The position numbers and the translations under genes were made by a program. Source: Talinum fruticosum (lineage: Eukaryota > Streptophyta > Magnoliopsida > Caryophyllales > Talinaceae). From it: a DNA stretch of 64,000 bases. Positions 34,921-47,004 of the stretch are shown here, in pieces; within the stretch, counting starts at the first letter, position 1, and every line of letters begins with the position of its first letter. The stretch lies in NCBI GenBank assembly GCA_021018815.1, contig JAITYX010000102.1, positions 620,001-684,000 on the forward strand. The letters are read 5' to 3'. The notes below the pieces were generated by a model. That model did no database searches. It saw only the letters and a list, made by a program, of their open reading frames with translations, and was not told the DNA's origin.

Positions 34921-36775
34921 GTGGAAGAGCAGAACGTCACACCCGTCTCGAGACTCGCCGTTAGAGCTTCGGGTCAAACCGAAGGCCAAAGGTCATCTAT
35001 TTTCGCTCACTTGCCTTCTTACTCTCTAAGAATTCTTGCTCACTCGTATTCTTTCTCTCTCTCTCGAATTCTAAGCGCTCTTACTTTCTTTACTCTCTCT
35101 CGTGTCCTCTCTGTTTCTCAAATCACCATGCCTAAAAGAGGTTCAAGCACTTGAGTTGTTGAGATCTCGCTACCAAAAAGCCTCGCACCAAAACTCTCCA
35201 AGAGGGTACTTCCAACCCCTCGAAAATCTTTATCACCCATCACTTTACGTTGGAAGACATGTTCTTCCAAACCACATTGTTTTCATGGTTAAAACACATT
35301 CAGGACACTAGAGTCTACAATTATTTGTGCTTCGAGTGATTTCATCTATCCGAACTCGTAGTCAAGTTCTATTCAAACGTGTCCCATTCCGAGGATGTCA
35401 TCACCTCAAAAGTCCAAGGGAAGGTCGTTTACATTAACCTCCCTCTTCTTCGAAACTTTTCTTTCTCAACTCTAATCCTATTCCTTTCATGGAAGTCGTA
35501 GATGACTTCTTTGAAAAATATGTTAAAGAAGTCCCCGAGTCACGAAAGAACTTCTCATGACTCGGATGAGATCGGAGGTAAGGTCTGCTCTGTTTCATTA
35601 TGATGAGAACCTTGATTTCTCATCATTCTAGCAAGGAGAATCCTAACACCAAGATTCTCAAAGCCTTGTTTGACATTCTAGAGGGCTATAATGTAGACCT
35701 ATTTCCTTTCATTATTGAGTAGATGGCCTTTGTGCCAGCTCGAGTCCAAAAATCCGCTCCGTTTCCCTTCGGAGCTCTCTTGACATTTGTTTTCAAACAG
35801 CTTTATTACCCTCCCCTCGGATCCAAATGTCGTTTCTTAGGTTTCCATTGTGGTTGGCGAAAGGAGCTTCGGGCTACGGGTACTAGGAAGTCAAGCCCGG
35901 TGTCTAGGTCCATGGGTCCGAGTTGAAACCTCCTTCACCCCCTCCCACTCGGACTTAAACTCTTCTACCACTTCCTCCTCCCTCTCGCTGGTCCCTCTAC
36001 TTCTCAACCACCTCTTTCAGCCTCAGTCGCTATGTTTCTTGTATTGTAGACAAAATCTCTTCTATGTCTAAAGAACTTCGAGATACTCTTCTCTCTCAAA
36101 AATGTTCTTCAAGGCCTAGTTATCAACCAAAAGATAGACTAGTCTCGAACCGAGAGAACCAGGATCTATTGATCGAGCTCAAGGGCATCATCAACGAGTA
36201 GCGTGAGCAGCTCAACTTCTTCAAGAATGCGGTTCCAAGGCTGCCCAGGACCCGAAACTTCAAATACTTCCGAGAAGTCCTCCAGCTCAACCAAGACTAC
36301 CTCGGTTGAGGTAGAAGAAGAAGCTAAAGAAGCTAAGCTCGAGGAGGAGAAGGAAGAAGAGAAAGAAAACGAAGAGGCAGCTCAAGCCGAGGGCCAAGGT
36401 GTAGTAGCTCCCGAACCAGAGGCTGATCTCCTCGGATCTCGATCCGAGTGGGTCGAAGAAGCTAAGGACGTTGGTCGATCCACAACCGCTAAGTCAAAAG
36501 CACCACCCTCATTTTTCTTCCAGGAGGATAAGCCTCGAGAAAGATATACCTCTAGCTCACGAGAACCAGGACGGAGCAACTTTCGGACATCCTTGTGCTG
36601 CCGCCTCTGCGATCATCCACCTCCTCCCAAGCATATCAACGCCGACGCACTGCCCGTCCCTCCTCCTCCCAACAGCAAGCCCCCCTTCTTAATATATTTT
36701 TTTCTTTTCTTTATTGTTTTTTGTCCAACATCGGTTGTACCAGATTGTAATTCTTTTCCCTCTTTTTGGTGAAAT
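34921..36775 (+). pseudogene. Copia A third reading frame, env-like position
   Basis: Downstream of pol and upstream of the 3' LTR lies a 2.5-kb stretch with coding-like islands: MPKRGSST from an ATG at 35128 followed by a stop and an open continuation (LPKSLAPKLSKR), further islands through 35900, and a long acidic segment at 36300-36430 (VEVEEEAKEAKLEEEKEEE) ahead of a stop near 36770. Sireviruses such as SIRE1 carry an extra env-like gene exactly here, often with coiled-coil segments. No clear transmembrane segment could be read through the frameshifts, so the env label rests on position and style. Confidence 0.5.
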
Positions 36776-37133
36776 GCTAGGGGTAGAGAATATAGAAAAC
36801 TTGATGATTGTGTTCGGGGGAGCTCACCCTCTCTTTTTTTGAGCAATGAATGAATGAATGAATATTTTTTTCCGAATAGACTTATTTTTGAGTTACATGT
36901 TTCGAGTTAGATATTTCTTCTTACTTTTCCGCTTTGATATAATCTATTCATTTCTTTGCTCGATGTATTATCCGCGTAATCGTTATGAGTGATGATATTA
37001 TCTACTATGCATTTTATAAGTATGGAATGCTTCTCTTCCGTCACTCTTTGCTCCGATATGTTTTGAATAGTGAAAATGAAAACTCATGTTTCGCACTAAC
37101 AAGTTTCTATCTAAGTGTGGAATGCCTTTCATT

Positions 37134-37145
37134 AAAAAGGGGAGA
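37134..37145 (+). other. Polypurine tract of copia A
   Basis: AAAAAGGGGAGA directly before the LTR start TGAAGACTC at 37147. This is the usual plus-strand primer position. Confidence 0.8.
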
Positions 37146-37146
37146 T

Positions 37147-38405
37147 TGAAGACTCAATTTTTAACCCTAAGTCATTTCGAGTATTACATGAAGACTCGGT
37201 ATAAATCTTATCTCTCTTAAATTTTGATTTCAAGTCATTCCGAGCACTATAGAAACTCTTGTATAAGCTTTCATTCGTTTTTTATCGACTCGTAAAGCAC
37301 CTTATTGAGTATCTCATACACTAATGTTTTTTAGTCACTTAGACATCACTCGGAACTATCATATGCTTAAATAATTTCTCTAACACTTTTATTCCGAGCA
37401 CTCGATCGTGTATTTTAACGCAAAAAGAATTACAACATTAATTAATTATTCTAAGTCAGTTTATTTCTTTGAGAATTATTTGACCGGATCCAGTTGTTAT
37501 ACTCTAATATTTTATTCTTTCTACTTGATCATCCTTAAGATTGACTCAGATGGAATTTGAGTATATTGAATATTAAACTCGGAAAATTTCATTTTTCTAG
37601 GCAAAAGATAATTAAGCTTTTAATTGTGCTAATTTAATTATTATCTCGTGCCTAATCTTGGACAAAAGTATTTTATAATTTGAGAATACTTTTGTAGGTT
37701 ATTCAAACGAGACCAACTCATTTTGAAATACAAAAGCAACCTAGGCTTCTAGCTATCAAACACCAGCGAGACAAGTTTTACCTAATTCGGACATGGCTCA
37801 AACACCGTGTCGTGGTTGTCTATTTACAACAGTGGAAAACTCCAACTCTAGGCTTAACGATTGTTTCCACCAAAACTTTCAGTCACCACCAAGTTATTGG
37901 ACCATCTTTTAGAGCCAAGAGTCGTTGCACAACATTCACATCCTAACGGATCTTTTCTTAGTGACTCGGAAAAGCCGTTATAACGACTAGTGAAGGCTTC
38001 CGGCCGGAACCAAGACTCAATGGTCACTCTGCCTGGTTCCATATAAACGAAGCCACCTCACAAGACTAGAAGATTGTCTGTGCAGATTGCTGAACACATT
38101 ACTTGAATTGAAATTATTATTCTTATTCAATCTTCTATTTACAACTCCAAGTCCGTATTTAATATTTTCCGAGTTGTATTATGTGGATTCAAAATAGTGG
38201 ATTTGACTTGGTGCTTGGATTAGCACTGTCCGTGGTTTTCTCCCCAAGGAGGGTTTGATGTAAACTCTGTGTTATCAATTTTATGAGTCCAATTTAGACT
38301 CGGAATGTATTGTTTGGCTGATTTGTTGTAAAAATCATTTAATTTTCTCCATCACCCTATTCACCCCCTCTAGGGTGACTTAGACTCTCCACGAGCAAAC
38401 CTTCG
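37147..38405 (+). repeat. Copia A, 3' LTR
   Basis: Starts TGAAGACTC and ends GCAAACCTTCG, with TGAAG...CTTC(A/G) terminal inverted bases. Compared with the LTR pieces at 23986-25286 and 40335-40934 it lacks the block with GGTCCCTT and GATCGAGATAAGGG, a deletion of a few hundred bases after about 38180. Confidence 0.85.
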
Positions 38406-40290
38406 GTCTCATCGTCGTCTTCGGTGGTTTCTGACGTGCCTCTCACTCACTCTTTCTGCTATCTCTTCTCTTTGCGGTTTCCGATTGTCGCTGGACCCTC
38501 TCTCTCACTCTTGCTAGGTTGGTATGTAACTCACATCTCCCTCTTTTATTTTGTAAATGAAATGTGTAAATGTGGCATGCTTTGTGGTCGTCCAAGGTAT
38601 AATTAAACTCTCATTCAACATAATTAAACTTGACAAATTATTGACAAGTTTTAGGGCTTGAATCTTGATCCTTAACGGAATCGTCATTGTGGGCTTAAGC
38701 AAGGTCTTAGGAATTTGTCTAAACTTATACCCTGAGTTAAAACAAATGCATTGTTGAATGCTATTGTAAAAGGCGAAGGCGTGCATACACTAAATGCTAT
38801 TGTTGAATGTATTTGTTTAAACTTATATCATCGAAGTTTCGTGAAACAAAAAAAATAGAATTTCATAATTTAGCTAATAAAGAACATAGAGGTGGATAGG
38901 GACGAATAACGATGAACAAGGAGAAGTTGGTCCGCAGTAAAGACGATCCAACACTCCTTCCACGGGTGGAATTTGATAAGCACGGAAATGTTGTAGGTGA
39001 TCATAGAGCTCGCTTTATGAGCTATGTTTATGCGGCAACCCGCACATACGTGAACATTAACTACGGAATTTGGGCCACGAGTCCCGATTTTGTAAAGGAC
39101 AACCTTTGGAACGACATTCGAGTAAATGCACTACATCTCAACATAGTATTGCAACTTATTGTAAATGGTTAATATATATATATACTAATGCATGTCATTC
39201 TTGTGTTTCGAGAAAACATTCATCTTGGACATTAAAGAATATGACATCCCCTTGGTGAAACATAAGACCCTTATGTCGGCAGCGAGAAAAATTTAGAAAC
39301 TTCAAATATACTGTCGTTGTATGGGTTTACAAAACAAAGTAGATAAAAGAAGAAGGTAGACCCGAGGGAGGTTTACAACTTCATCACCGAGGAGGACTAG
39401 ATGACGTTTGAAGCATATGTCTCCTTTCCGAATACATTTTATCAACATTTGTTATCGCATTTTAGATTTAAGTCTTAGATACTAATATTTTCGTTGTCTT
39501 AATTACTTGCACAAGCACTAGGTGAAGTCAACCGGAAGAGGATTAAGAGCAATGTGTATCCCCATGTGATGCCCCGTGGGGATACACGAAGTTAGAGGAG
39601 AAGTTATACAAGAAGAAGCTTAAACAACTTCAAAGCGCATCCGGTGAAGGTTCCATCACATATACTCGCAGCTCAATATCGAAAGGGACGAGTTGTGGGT
39701 CGAAGGAAGAAAGAAGAAAGATGGAACCTTCACTATGACCGAAGTAGAATCTATTATTCAGCGACTCGTGATTATTATTTTCTATATCCTTTATTTATTT
39801 TGAGAACTTATCGGTTTTAATATAATGAATTGTCAAATGATAATTTATTTCCTTCTTATAGGAGTCTTTGTCATAAACATCGACTTCAAACGTCGTTGAC
39901 ACCATCGAGAGGATGGACAACCTAGCTTTGGCCCTATCAAGAGATAAGCATATCGGTCGTGTTCGAGCCGTGGTTGGGAGGGTGGGGATAGTTGATCACT
40001 TTGGGGCTAGGAAGAATCAACCCGTTACTTCCTACCAAGTGTATATATAAGCTGAAATAGCTGAAATGAGGTCCCAAATAGAGTTTCCCCAATGGCTGCC
40101 CGGATGGAACAGGATGAGGGATTAGATGCACACCCGGTTGGTGTACTTCACCAAGATCGGTATGTCGGCACCTAGCATATGCATGTGGGATTTGTGTCCA
40201 TTTTCACCCCAAACACCCACGAGCGCGAACGCGAGCTCACCCATCGATCAATTCAAACTTATGGCAGAGGTAATTCAGATTTTACAACCT
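38406..40290 (+). mobile_element. CACTA element 2, downstream segment
   Basis: Continues CACTA 2 after the copia target duplication. It aligns with 17880-19980 of CACTA 1: leader exon, TTGGTATGTAACTCA donor region, AAATGAAATGTGTAAATG, the coding island 38912-39172 (RFMSYVYAATRTYVNINYG), then islands near 39530-39700 and 39890-40020. It stops near 40290 where copy 1 continues with the Ulp1 part, so the 3' half is missing and copia B follows. Confidence 0.82.
38912..39760 (+). pseudogene. CACTA 2: Transposase_24-type relic
   Basis: Islands VRSKDDPTLLPRVEFDKHGN and RFMSYVYAATRTY (38930-39060) correspond to 18560-18690 of CACTA 1. A further island near 39530-39720 corresponds to the AYPHMMSHGGYAKLEE block of copy 1 but is frameshifted. 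It has the same probable role as its sister copy and is equally broken. Confidence 0.6.
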
Positions 40291-40936
40291 AATTATATTG
40301 CTTGAACTTATTGTTAATATACATACTTGTGCAAAGTCTTTGTATTCATTCTCAATCTTCTACTTACAACTCCTATTCCGTAATTCATTACCTTCGAGTT
40401 GTAAAGTCTTGTACTCGATTACAAACTCTTTCTTACTTTCTTTGTAAGGTCCCTTAACTAAGTCTGTAAGGGTGAACTCGGCTTAAGTTGTCCCTAGCTG
40501 TAAGGGTTATCTCGGGTAGGAAGTACTAGATCGAGATAAGGGAATTTCGAGTCTAGGAAAACTTGTAAAGAGTTGTCTAAGGGAGCAACTCAGGTTCGAT
40601 CGATTCACGGTATTTTGTGGACTCAAAATAGTGGATTTGACTTCGTGTCCGGATTGACACGGTCACGTGGTTTTACGCCTCGGGAGGGTTTCCACGTAAT
40701 CTCTAAGTGTTTACTTTCCGAGTTCATTCTAGACTCGGACTATCTTAAAGCATTTGCTTTTCTTGCCATTTCTATCTATTCGGTCTTTCCGAGTCTCTAT
40801 TTTTCGACTTTGTTTTGACTCGGAAGCCGCATTCCGTATTTTACTTGGCAAAAGAGTTTGAATTTCCACAAGATTTCTTCCTCACCCTATTCACCCCCTC
40901 TAGGGTGACTCGGACTCTCCCGAGCAAACCTTCAAT

Positions 40937-40948
40937 TGGTATCGAGCC
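40937..40948 (+). other. Primer binding site of copia B
   Basis: TGGTATCGAGCC two bases after the LTR end; it resembles the TGGTATCAGAGC complement of initiator-methionine tRNA used by most plant copia elements. Confidence 0.85.
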
Positions 40949-40993
40949 TAGCCTTTCGGAAAGGATCTAACCATCCAAAGGTCTAAAGATCAA

Positions 40994-42786
40994 ATGGCTC
41001 GGAACACCGGAGAGTTCGATGAAGGAAGATCTTCCAACGAGGCCACCAAAATTTAAAGGATCAAACTTTGGGCACTTGGAAGAAGCTTATGGAATGCTTC
41101 CTTATGGATCATGATGAAGATGTATGGGAAATCATACGACAAGGAAACTACATTCCAATGAAGACAGAGGAATTCAGAATCATTCCCAAGACAAAGGCTG
41201 AATTCACTCCAGGCGAAGCGAGAAGTTCGGGAAGAACTTCAAGGCAATGAACATTCCGATGTGTGCCATCGGCTCGGAGGAATACAATCGGGTGTCTGCA
41301 CTGCGACACAGCAAAAGAAGTGTGGGATACACTGGTCAACACTTATGAAGGCACAAGCCGGGTCGGACAAGCGAAGATTAGTCAATATCTTCATAAATAC
41401 GAGCTATTCAAGATGGAGTCGAAGAAAATATCACTCGGATGTTCATCCGGTTTATCGAGATTACCAACAATCTCAAGTCTCCGGGTAAGAAAATCACACA
41501 CGAGGAAATGTGCAGAAAGATACTCGGAAGTCCGCCCAAAAGAAGATGGGGACCGAAGGTGACTGCCATAGAGGAGGCTCGGAACCTCTCACTCTTAAAG
41601 CCGGACGAGCTCATCGAAAGCTTCTAACACACAAAATCCATCTAGAAGAAGAGGATGCTGAGGCGGTTCCAAAAGAACATAGCACTGAAAGCCTCGAGAA
41701 TCTAAAGAAGCAAATATGAGCTCATCCGACTTAGAAGACGATCCCATGGCACTCATTACAAGAGGTTTCAAGAGAATAATGAAGCACAAAAGATGGGACA
41801 AAAGGCCAAAGGAAGAATTCTACAAGAAAGATAAAAGAGACGAGAAAAGATAAGTATTCTTCTCCCTCAAAGTTATCTTTATCTAAGAATTGCAGGTGTT
41901 TCGAGTGTGGCGGCAAAGACCACATAGTCAAGGACTCGTCCGAAGAGGAAAAGGGACAGAAAGAAGAAGAAGGCCATGATTGCAACGTGGAGCGATGAGG
42001 ACTCATCGGAAGATGACGAGGACTCGGACGACTCGAAGTGTTTAATGGCAATGTCGACTCGGAAGGCTGAAAGAGAGTCGGACTCGGACTCGAACAATGA
42101 GGAAACTAATCCTCAAGAGGTAATTGACTATTTCCTCAAATTCTCCAAAGTTGATTTAGCTAAATACATTTTTACTTTGGAAGAAAAGTCTAATTCGGCT
42201 CTTCCCATTTCAAAGAAAAACTTGAGTCAATTTCTTACGAGAGCACTTCTTTGAAAAACGAATTGGAAAAGCCGAGACCGACACTCGAGAGAACTCGAGA
42301 CTAGTGCTCAAACTAATGAGACCGAGTCTAAGTTACTCGGGAAAGAAAATGAGCAACTAAAACAGAAGCTCACCGAGTCTCAAGATATGATTTTAAAATT
42401 TACTCAAGGTCGGAAAAACCTTAACATGCTCTTAGGATCACAATGTGTCTCCTTTCGAAAAGAAGGTCTTGGTTTGAACAAAGAAGAGGAATCCAATTCC
42501 TACTCGGATCTATTTAAAAATGATTCCAGAGCTGTGAAGTTCGGGAAAGCCGAGCACGGTCCCGTTCACGAAAATGAAGGGAAGACTAAGCCCGAAGCTG
42601 TTTACAAAAAGAAACCATTCTCTCCTGTTTCAAAGGAAAAGTTTTCAAAAAGAAAGAGATACGGACTCGGTTCTCGAGAGGAAGACTCGAGAATCGAGAC
42701 AAAACCCAAAGTCATTCAAATCTGGGTTCCAAAACACCTTCTTCCTCGGAAAAGGACCACGGTAAGGAATGTTACTTGGGTTCGTT
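40994..42786 (+). pseudogene. Copia B gag relic (UBN2 type)
   Basis: Opens at an ATG (MARNTGEFDEGRSS) shortly after the PBS. The UBN2 region follows with MECFLMDHDEDVWEII (41092), TAKEVWDTLVNTYEGTS (41311), KYELFKMESKK (41395), and GPKVTAIEEARNLSLL (41552). A zinc knuckle CFECGGKDHIVKD (41899) has a Ser codon where the last Cys is expected. After it come an acidic D/S-rich stretch (41990-42040) and a basic tail. Gag would form the particle. At least four frameshifts or stops break it. The long spacer after the knuckle is usual for Sireviruses. Confidence 0.82.
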
Positions 42787-42834
42787 AGAGGAAGTGAGAA
42801 GGGTTAGATTCTCTCTGTTTTGCGAGTCACTCGG

Positions 42835-45800
42835 AAAAGATCAAAGGACACTGGTACCTTGACAGTGGATGTTCACGCCACATGTCGGGAGATACATGAC
42901 TCTTTTACGAGTTAAAAAGATATAAAGGAGGAAAGGTCACATTTGGAGATGATAGCAAAGGCAAGATAGTGGGGATTGGCAAGATTGGAAAAGGAAGAAA
43001 TGCAGTCGATCCAGTCTACCTTGTCAAAGGATTAAAATATAATCTACTCAGCATCTTCCAATTATGCGATAAAGGTCAAGAGGTAAGATTCACTCGGACT
43101 AACTGCTACATTTCGATGTTACTACCAAAGAGATCAAGCTTTCGGGTAAGAGATCGGGTAATACTTACATCATTCCTCTTTCGACCCAAGTTAGAATTTA
43201 TCTTGTCTAAAAGCATCTCTCCATGATGATTCATGGACTTGGCATCGTAGATTAGGACATATTAGCATGCATACAATCAAAAAGCGGCATCTCATAGTCC
43301 GGTTAGGGGTCTACCTAACTGTGTTTTTGAGAAAAATAAAGTTTGTGAAGCATGCACCGAGAGGAAACAAGTCGGATCTTCATTCAAATCTCCGAAGACA
43401 GTTTCGACATCCAAAGTTCTTGAGTTACTGCATATGGACTTATGTGGTAAAATCCTCGTGAAGAGCCTCGGAGGTAAATCCTACATATTTGTTATTATTG
43501 ATGATTATTCACGATTTACCTAGGTACGTTTTCTTAAGGACAAGAATGAAGCTTTCAAGGAGTTCGGCAAGCTCTGCGAGAAAAATTCAAGTTGAGTCTC
43601 GGACTCGGATCCAAAGGATTCGAACCGACCATGGAAGGGAATTCGACTACTCGGAATTCTCGAGTTTTGTGACAAAAATGGAATCTCTCACAACTTCTCA
43701 GCACCCAGAACTCCTCAATAGAATGGAGTAGTAAAGAGAAAGAACAAAACCCTTGAAGAAATAGCAAGGACGATGATGATTGAGCACAACTTGCCTTACT
43801 ATTTGCAGGCGGAGGCGATCAACACAGACCAACTACACCCTGAATAGATGCCTCATCGGACCCATTCGAAGAAAACACCTTATGGGCTCTACAAAGGGAA
43901 GAAGCCAAATATTTCCTATTTCGGACCATTCGGATGTAAATGCTTCGTTCACAACAACGGTAAGGATCACCTGACCAAGTTTGATGCTCGGTCGAGACGA
44001 AGGTATTTTTCTAGGTTACTCCTTTCACAGACAAAGCTTATCGCATTTTCAATCAGCGAACTAACAAAGTGGAAGAAAGCATCCACATAGTGTTTGATGA
44101 GCTTGAACAGGAGAAGCCAAGTGAGTCGTCATACTCGAAGCTGAAGCTCGGTAGAGATGATGACGAAGCCGAGCCTACAAAGACTCGGACTCAACCTGCT
44201 CAAAATGAAGTCACTCGGAACAAGGAAACTCGGAATAAGGAAACTCGGAATGAGACAACTCAAGAGCTCGCTCGGAACGAACAAGTTAATGAAGAGGGTC
44301 ACTCGGAACAAGCTTCGAAGATCAAGCGTCTCAGCCCACAAATCTCGTGAATCGGAGAATTGGTAAAGCATTCAAATTTACTTCCAGTCATCCCCAAGAA
44401 AACATAATTTCGGATATCAACAGTGGGGTAAGAACTCATTCCTCTCTACATAATCTATGTGCATTCACTGCATTCATTTCATTAAACGAACCCAAAAATG
44501 CACTAGAGGCCCTTAATGAACCTGAATGGGTAGAGGCCATGCAAGAGGAACTCAATCAATTCGAGAGAAACCAAGTCCGGACTCGACCAACCGACCTTCG
44601 ACCACCCAGTTATAGGAACCAAATGGGTTTTCAAGAACAAACTAGATGAGGGTGGAGTGGTAGTCAAAAACAAGGCTAGACTTGTGGCTCGAGGTTACAA
44701 TCAAGAAGGAATCGATTGTGGGGAAACCTTTGCACTCGTAGCCGAATTGAAGCTATCGAATATCTGTTGGCATTTGCATCCAAGCATGCATATTAAATTA
44801 TATCAAATGGATGTTAAGTGTGCATTTCTCAATGGTTTTATTGAAGAAGAAGTCTATGTTGAACAGACCTCCCGATTTTGAAAACTCGGAATTTCCAAAT
44901 CATGTTTTCAAACTTCAAAAGGCTCTCTATGGTCTTAAACAAGCACCTCGAGCTTGGTATGAAAGACCGAGTAGCTTCTTGGTTCTAAATGATTTTAAAA
45001 GAGGTCAGATCGACAAGACTCTCTTCATAAAAACTAAGGGGAAAGATTTCCTTATTGTTCAAATCTATGTTGATGATATTATCTTCGGTGCTACTAATGA
45101 GTTTCTATGCCGAGAATTTTCCGAGTTGATGAGTCAAGAGTTCCAAATGAGTATGATGGGAGAACTCAACTTCTTCCTTGGGTTACAAATCAAATAAGAT
45201 AAAGATGGAATCTATGTCCATCAATCAAAGTACACCAAGGAACTACTGAAGAAATACAAACTCCAAGATGCAAAACATGCATCTACTCCCATGAGCAGAC
45301 AGTATAAAGCTTGACTCGGACGAGAAAGGTAAAGTAATAGATCGAAACTTTATCGAGGTATGATTGGATCTTTGCTATATCTTACTTCAGCGAGGCTAGA
45401 TATAATGTTTAATGTTTGCCTATGCGCAAGATTTCAAGCTAACCCAAAAGAATAACATCTCACTGCGGTGAAAAGAATATTCGAGATATCTTGCAGGCAC
45501 TCGGAATTTAGGTCTATGGTATTCCGGAGACTCGGAACCGACTCTTACTTGGATAATCGAGACGCAGACTACGCAGGATATAAAGTTGATCGAAAGACCA
45601 CATCCGGAGCTTGCCAATTTCTGGGTCAATCCCTAATATCTTGGCACTCAAAGAAGCAGAACTCGGTAGCTCTATCAACTGCTGAAGCTGAATATATTGC
45701 GGCTAGAGCTTGTTGCGCTCGGATTCTATGGATTAAGCAACACTTGAAGGATCTTGGACTATTCCTCAACTCAATTCCAATCAAGTCTGACAACCAAAGC

Positions 45801-46013
45801 GCAATCAGCATCACCAAGAATCCTGTCCAGGCACTAAAAAACAAAGCATATCGAGGTCGAGATATCACTTCTTATGTGATCACTCGAGAAAAATGTGATA
45901 GTAAACTTGAGTTCATTCCTACTAATCTTCAATTAGCTGATATTTTTACTAAGCCTCTTGGTGAAGATCGGTTTTGCTTTATTCGGAATGAGCTTGGTAT
46001 GTTAAATGCTTAA
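42835..46013 (+). pseudogene. Copia B pol relic (PR-INT-RT-RNase H)
   Basis: Order of blocks: WYLDSGCSRHMSGD (42852) before the protease; GAG-pre-integrase with WHRRLGHISM (43245); integrase core with IFVIIDDYSRF (43486) and RTDHGREF (43624); RT with KNKARLVARGYNQEG (44670), MDVKCAFLNGFIEEEVYVEQ (44807), ALYGLKQAPRAWYE (44922) and YVDDIIFGATNE (45067); RNase H with GACQFLGQSLISWHSKKQ and LSTAEAEYI (45608-45700); end ELGMLNA and stop at 46013. PR-INT-RT-RH is the copia order. The RT motif YVDD is intact, but frameshifts (for example near 44635, 44870, 45290) disable the frame. Confidence 0.92.
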
Positions 46014-46100
46014 TTAAGTGCTATTCTTATTCATTGCATAATTACGTGTTATGTGTTTTCCCTTTAATAACCATTAGCTCGATTGATTCGCAGTTCGCAT

Positions 46101-46990
46101 CAACAATACCCTCTCGCAATATCCAAGCATCCCCCAAAGGGTATGACTATAAAGGACCTTAACAAGAACCTTTTTATTTAATAATTCTTCTCAGCTGTAG
46201 ATAAAGAAGTTGTACCAAACGAAGGGCTATGGGCGTTTGATGGTAGTGTTCTAATCCTAAAATAGATGAATGGGGACGAACAACCGTCGAAATGGATTTC
46301 TCTAGGGTTCAATTCTGGGTTTAAATTTGTGACATGCCAATGAAAAAGAAGACCTTTGCCTTTGCGAAGCATTAGGGTCCAAACCCGGGATTTTTGTGGA
46401 TGTTGATGAAAAAGATAACTTGGCCCCATCAAAATACCGAAGCTCCAAGTCGAGATTGACATAACAAAGCCACCGAGACGTGGGGTGTGTTTGAATTTAA
46501 ATGGCCAGGCTTAATGGGTTGATGTAAAATATGTAAAGTTGCCATATTAGTGTTACGTTTGTGGTCTTCTAGCCCATGTATTTAGAGCATGTGAACATTA
46601 TAATGACTCTATAGAGGAAGCTGATTTTCCTTATGGCCCAAAAATTAGGGGATCTCCAATAAAGAGAAAGAGGCGAGGCAATGAAGATGAATGGAAAGAA
46701 GAAAGGAAGAAGCTTCGGAGCTATGGAGTGGGGAAGTGGAAGTCGTGTTCATAAAAACCTGGAACTAAATATGGCCGGGGACATTCGCTAGGAATTAATC
46801 AAGGGCTGAAAGCGGGGACGACGGATTGGTGGATATGATAGATGACTTGAAAGGAACTGAGGCGAGTAGCTCGGAGATGTCAAAACATAAGATGAATGAT
46901 TGCACTAAGAAGCCAGGCGCGAAACAAAAGGTGAGAGTGTTGAAGAGGCGCGTAGGAGAAACAAAGAATTAGTGGAGGTCGGCGATCAAC
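46101..46990 (+). pseudogene. LINE ORF1 remainder (DUF4283 plus CCHC-type finger)
   Basis: Plant L1 ORF1 proteins bind the element RNA. Here AFDGSV (46229) and PSKMDFSRVQFW-like sequence (46287) match DUF4283, followed by GIFVDVDEKDN (46387), then a degenerate knuckle with ACEHYNDSIEEADFPYGPKI (46590-46650, DFPYGP being the usual motif after the finger), and a basic tail KRKRRGNEDEWKEERKK (46660). Stops and frameshifts are present. The N-terminal part lies at 23777-23968. Confidence 0.75.
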
Positions 46991-47004
46991 CTCGCGAACA
47001 AGCA

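Larger units (their letters stand above)
31730..38405 (+). mobile_element. Copia element A (Sirevirus-like), internally deleted
   Basis: Ends TGAAG (31730) and CTTCG (38405), flanked by GTCTT (31725-31729) and GTCTC (38406-38410), a 5-bp target duplication with one mismatch. The 5' LTR is cut short at about 32295 and fused to mid-integrase, so PBS, gag, protease and the integrase core are gone. Pol remnants end near 34588. A 2.5-kb region with an env-like reading frame precedes a polypurine tract (37134-37145) and the 3' LTR. It sits in CACTA element 2. Confidence 0.88.
40335..46090 (+). mobile_element. Copia element B (Sirevirus-like), both ends truncated
   Basis: Holds the last ~600 bases of a 5' LTR (to CTTCA at 40934), a methionine-tRNA-type PBS, gag, and the full order protease-integrase-RT-RNase H to 46013. 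It lacks the first part of the 5' LTR, the env-like region and the 3' LTR. The left edge meets CACTA 2 and the right edge meets LINE ORF1 sequence near 46090. It is the best-preserved retroelement of the window, though still with frameshifts. Confidence 0.85.

Noticed and set aside
35723..36071. Possible independent gene with overlapping frames
   Set aside because: It is inside copia A between pol and the 3' LTR and fits the decayed env-like region better.
41731..42097. Minus-strand frames of 72-106 codons
   Set aside because: Antisense shadows of the acidic, Ser-rich part of copia B gag.
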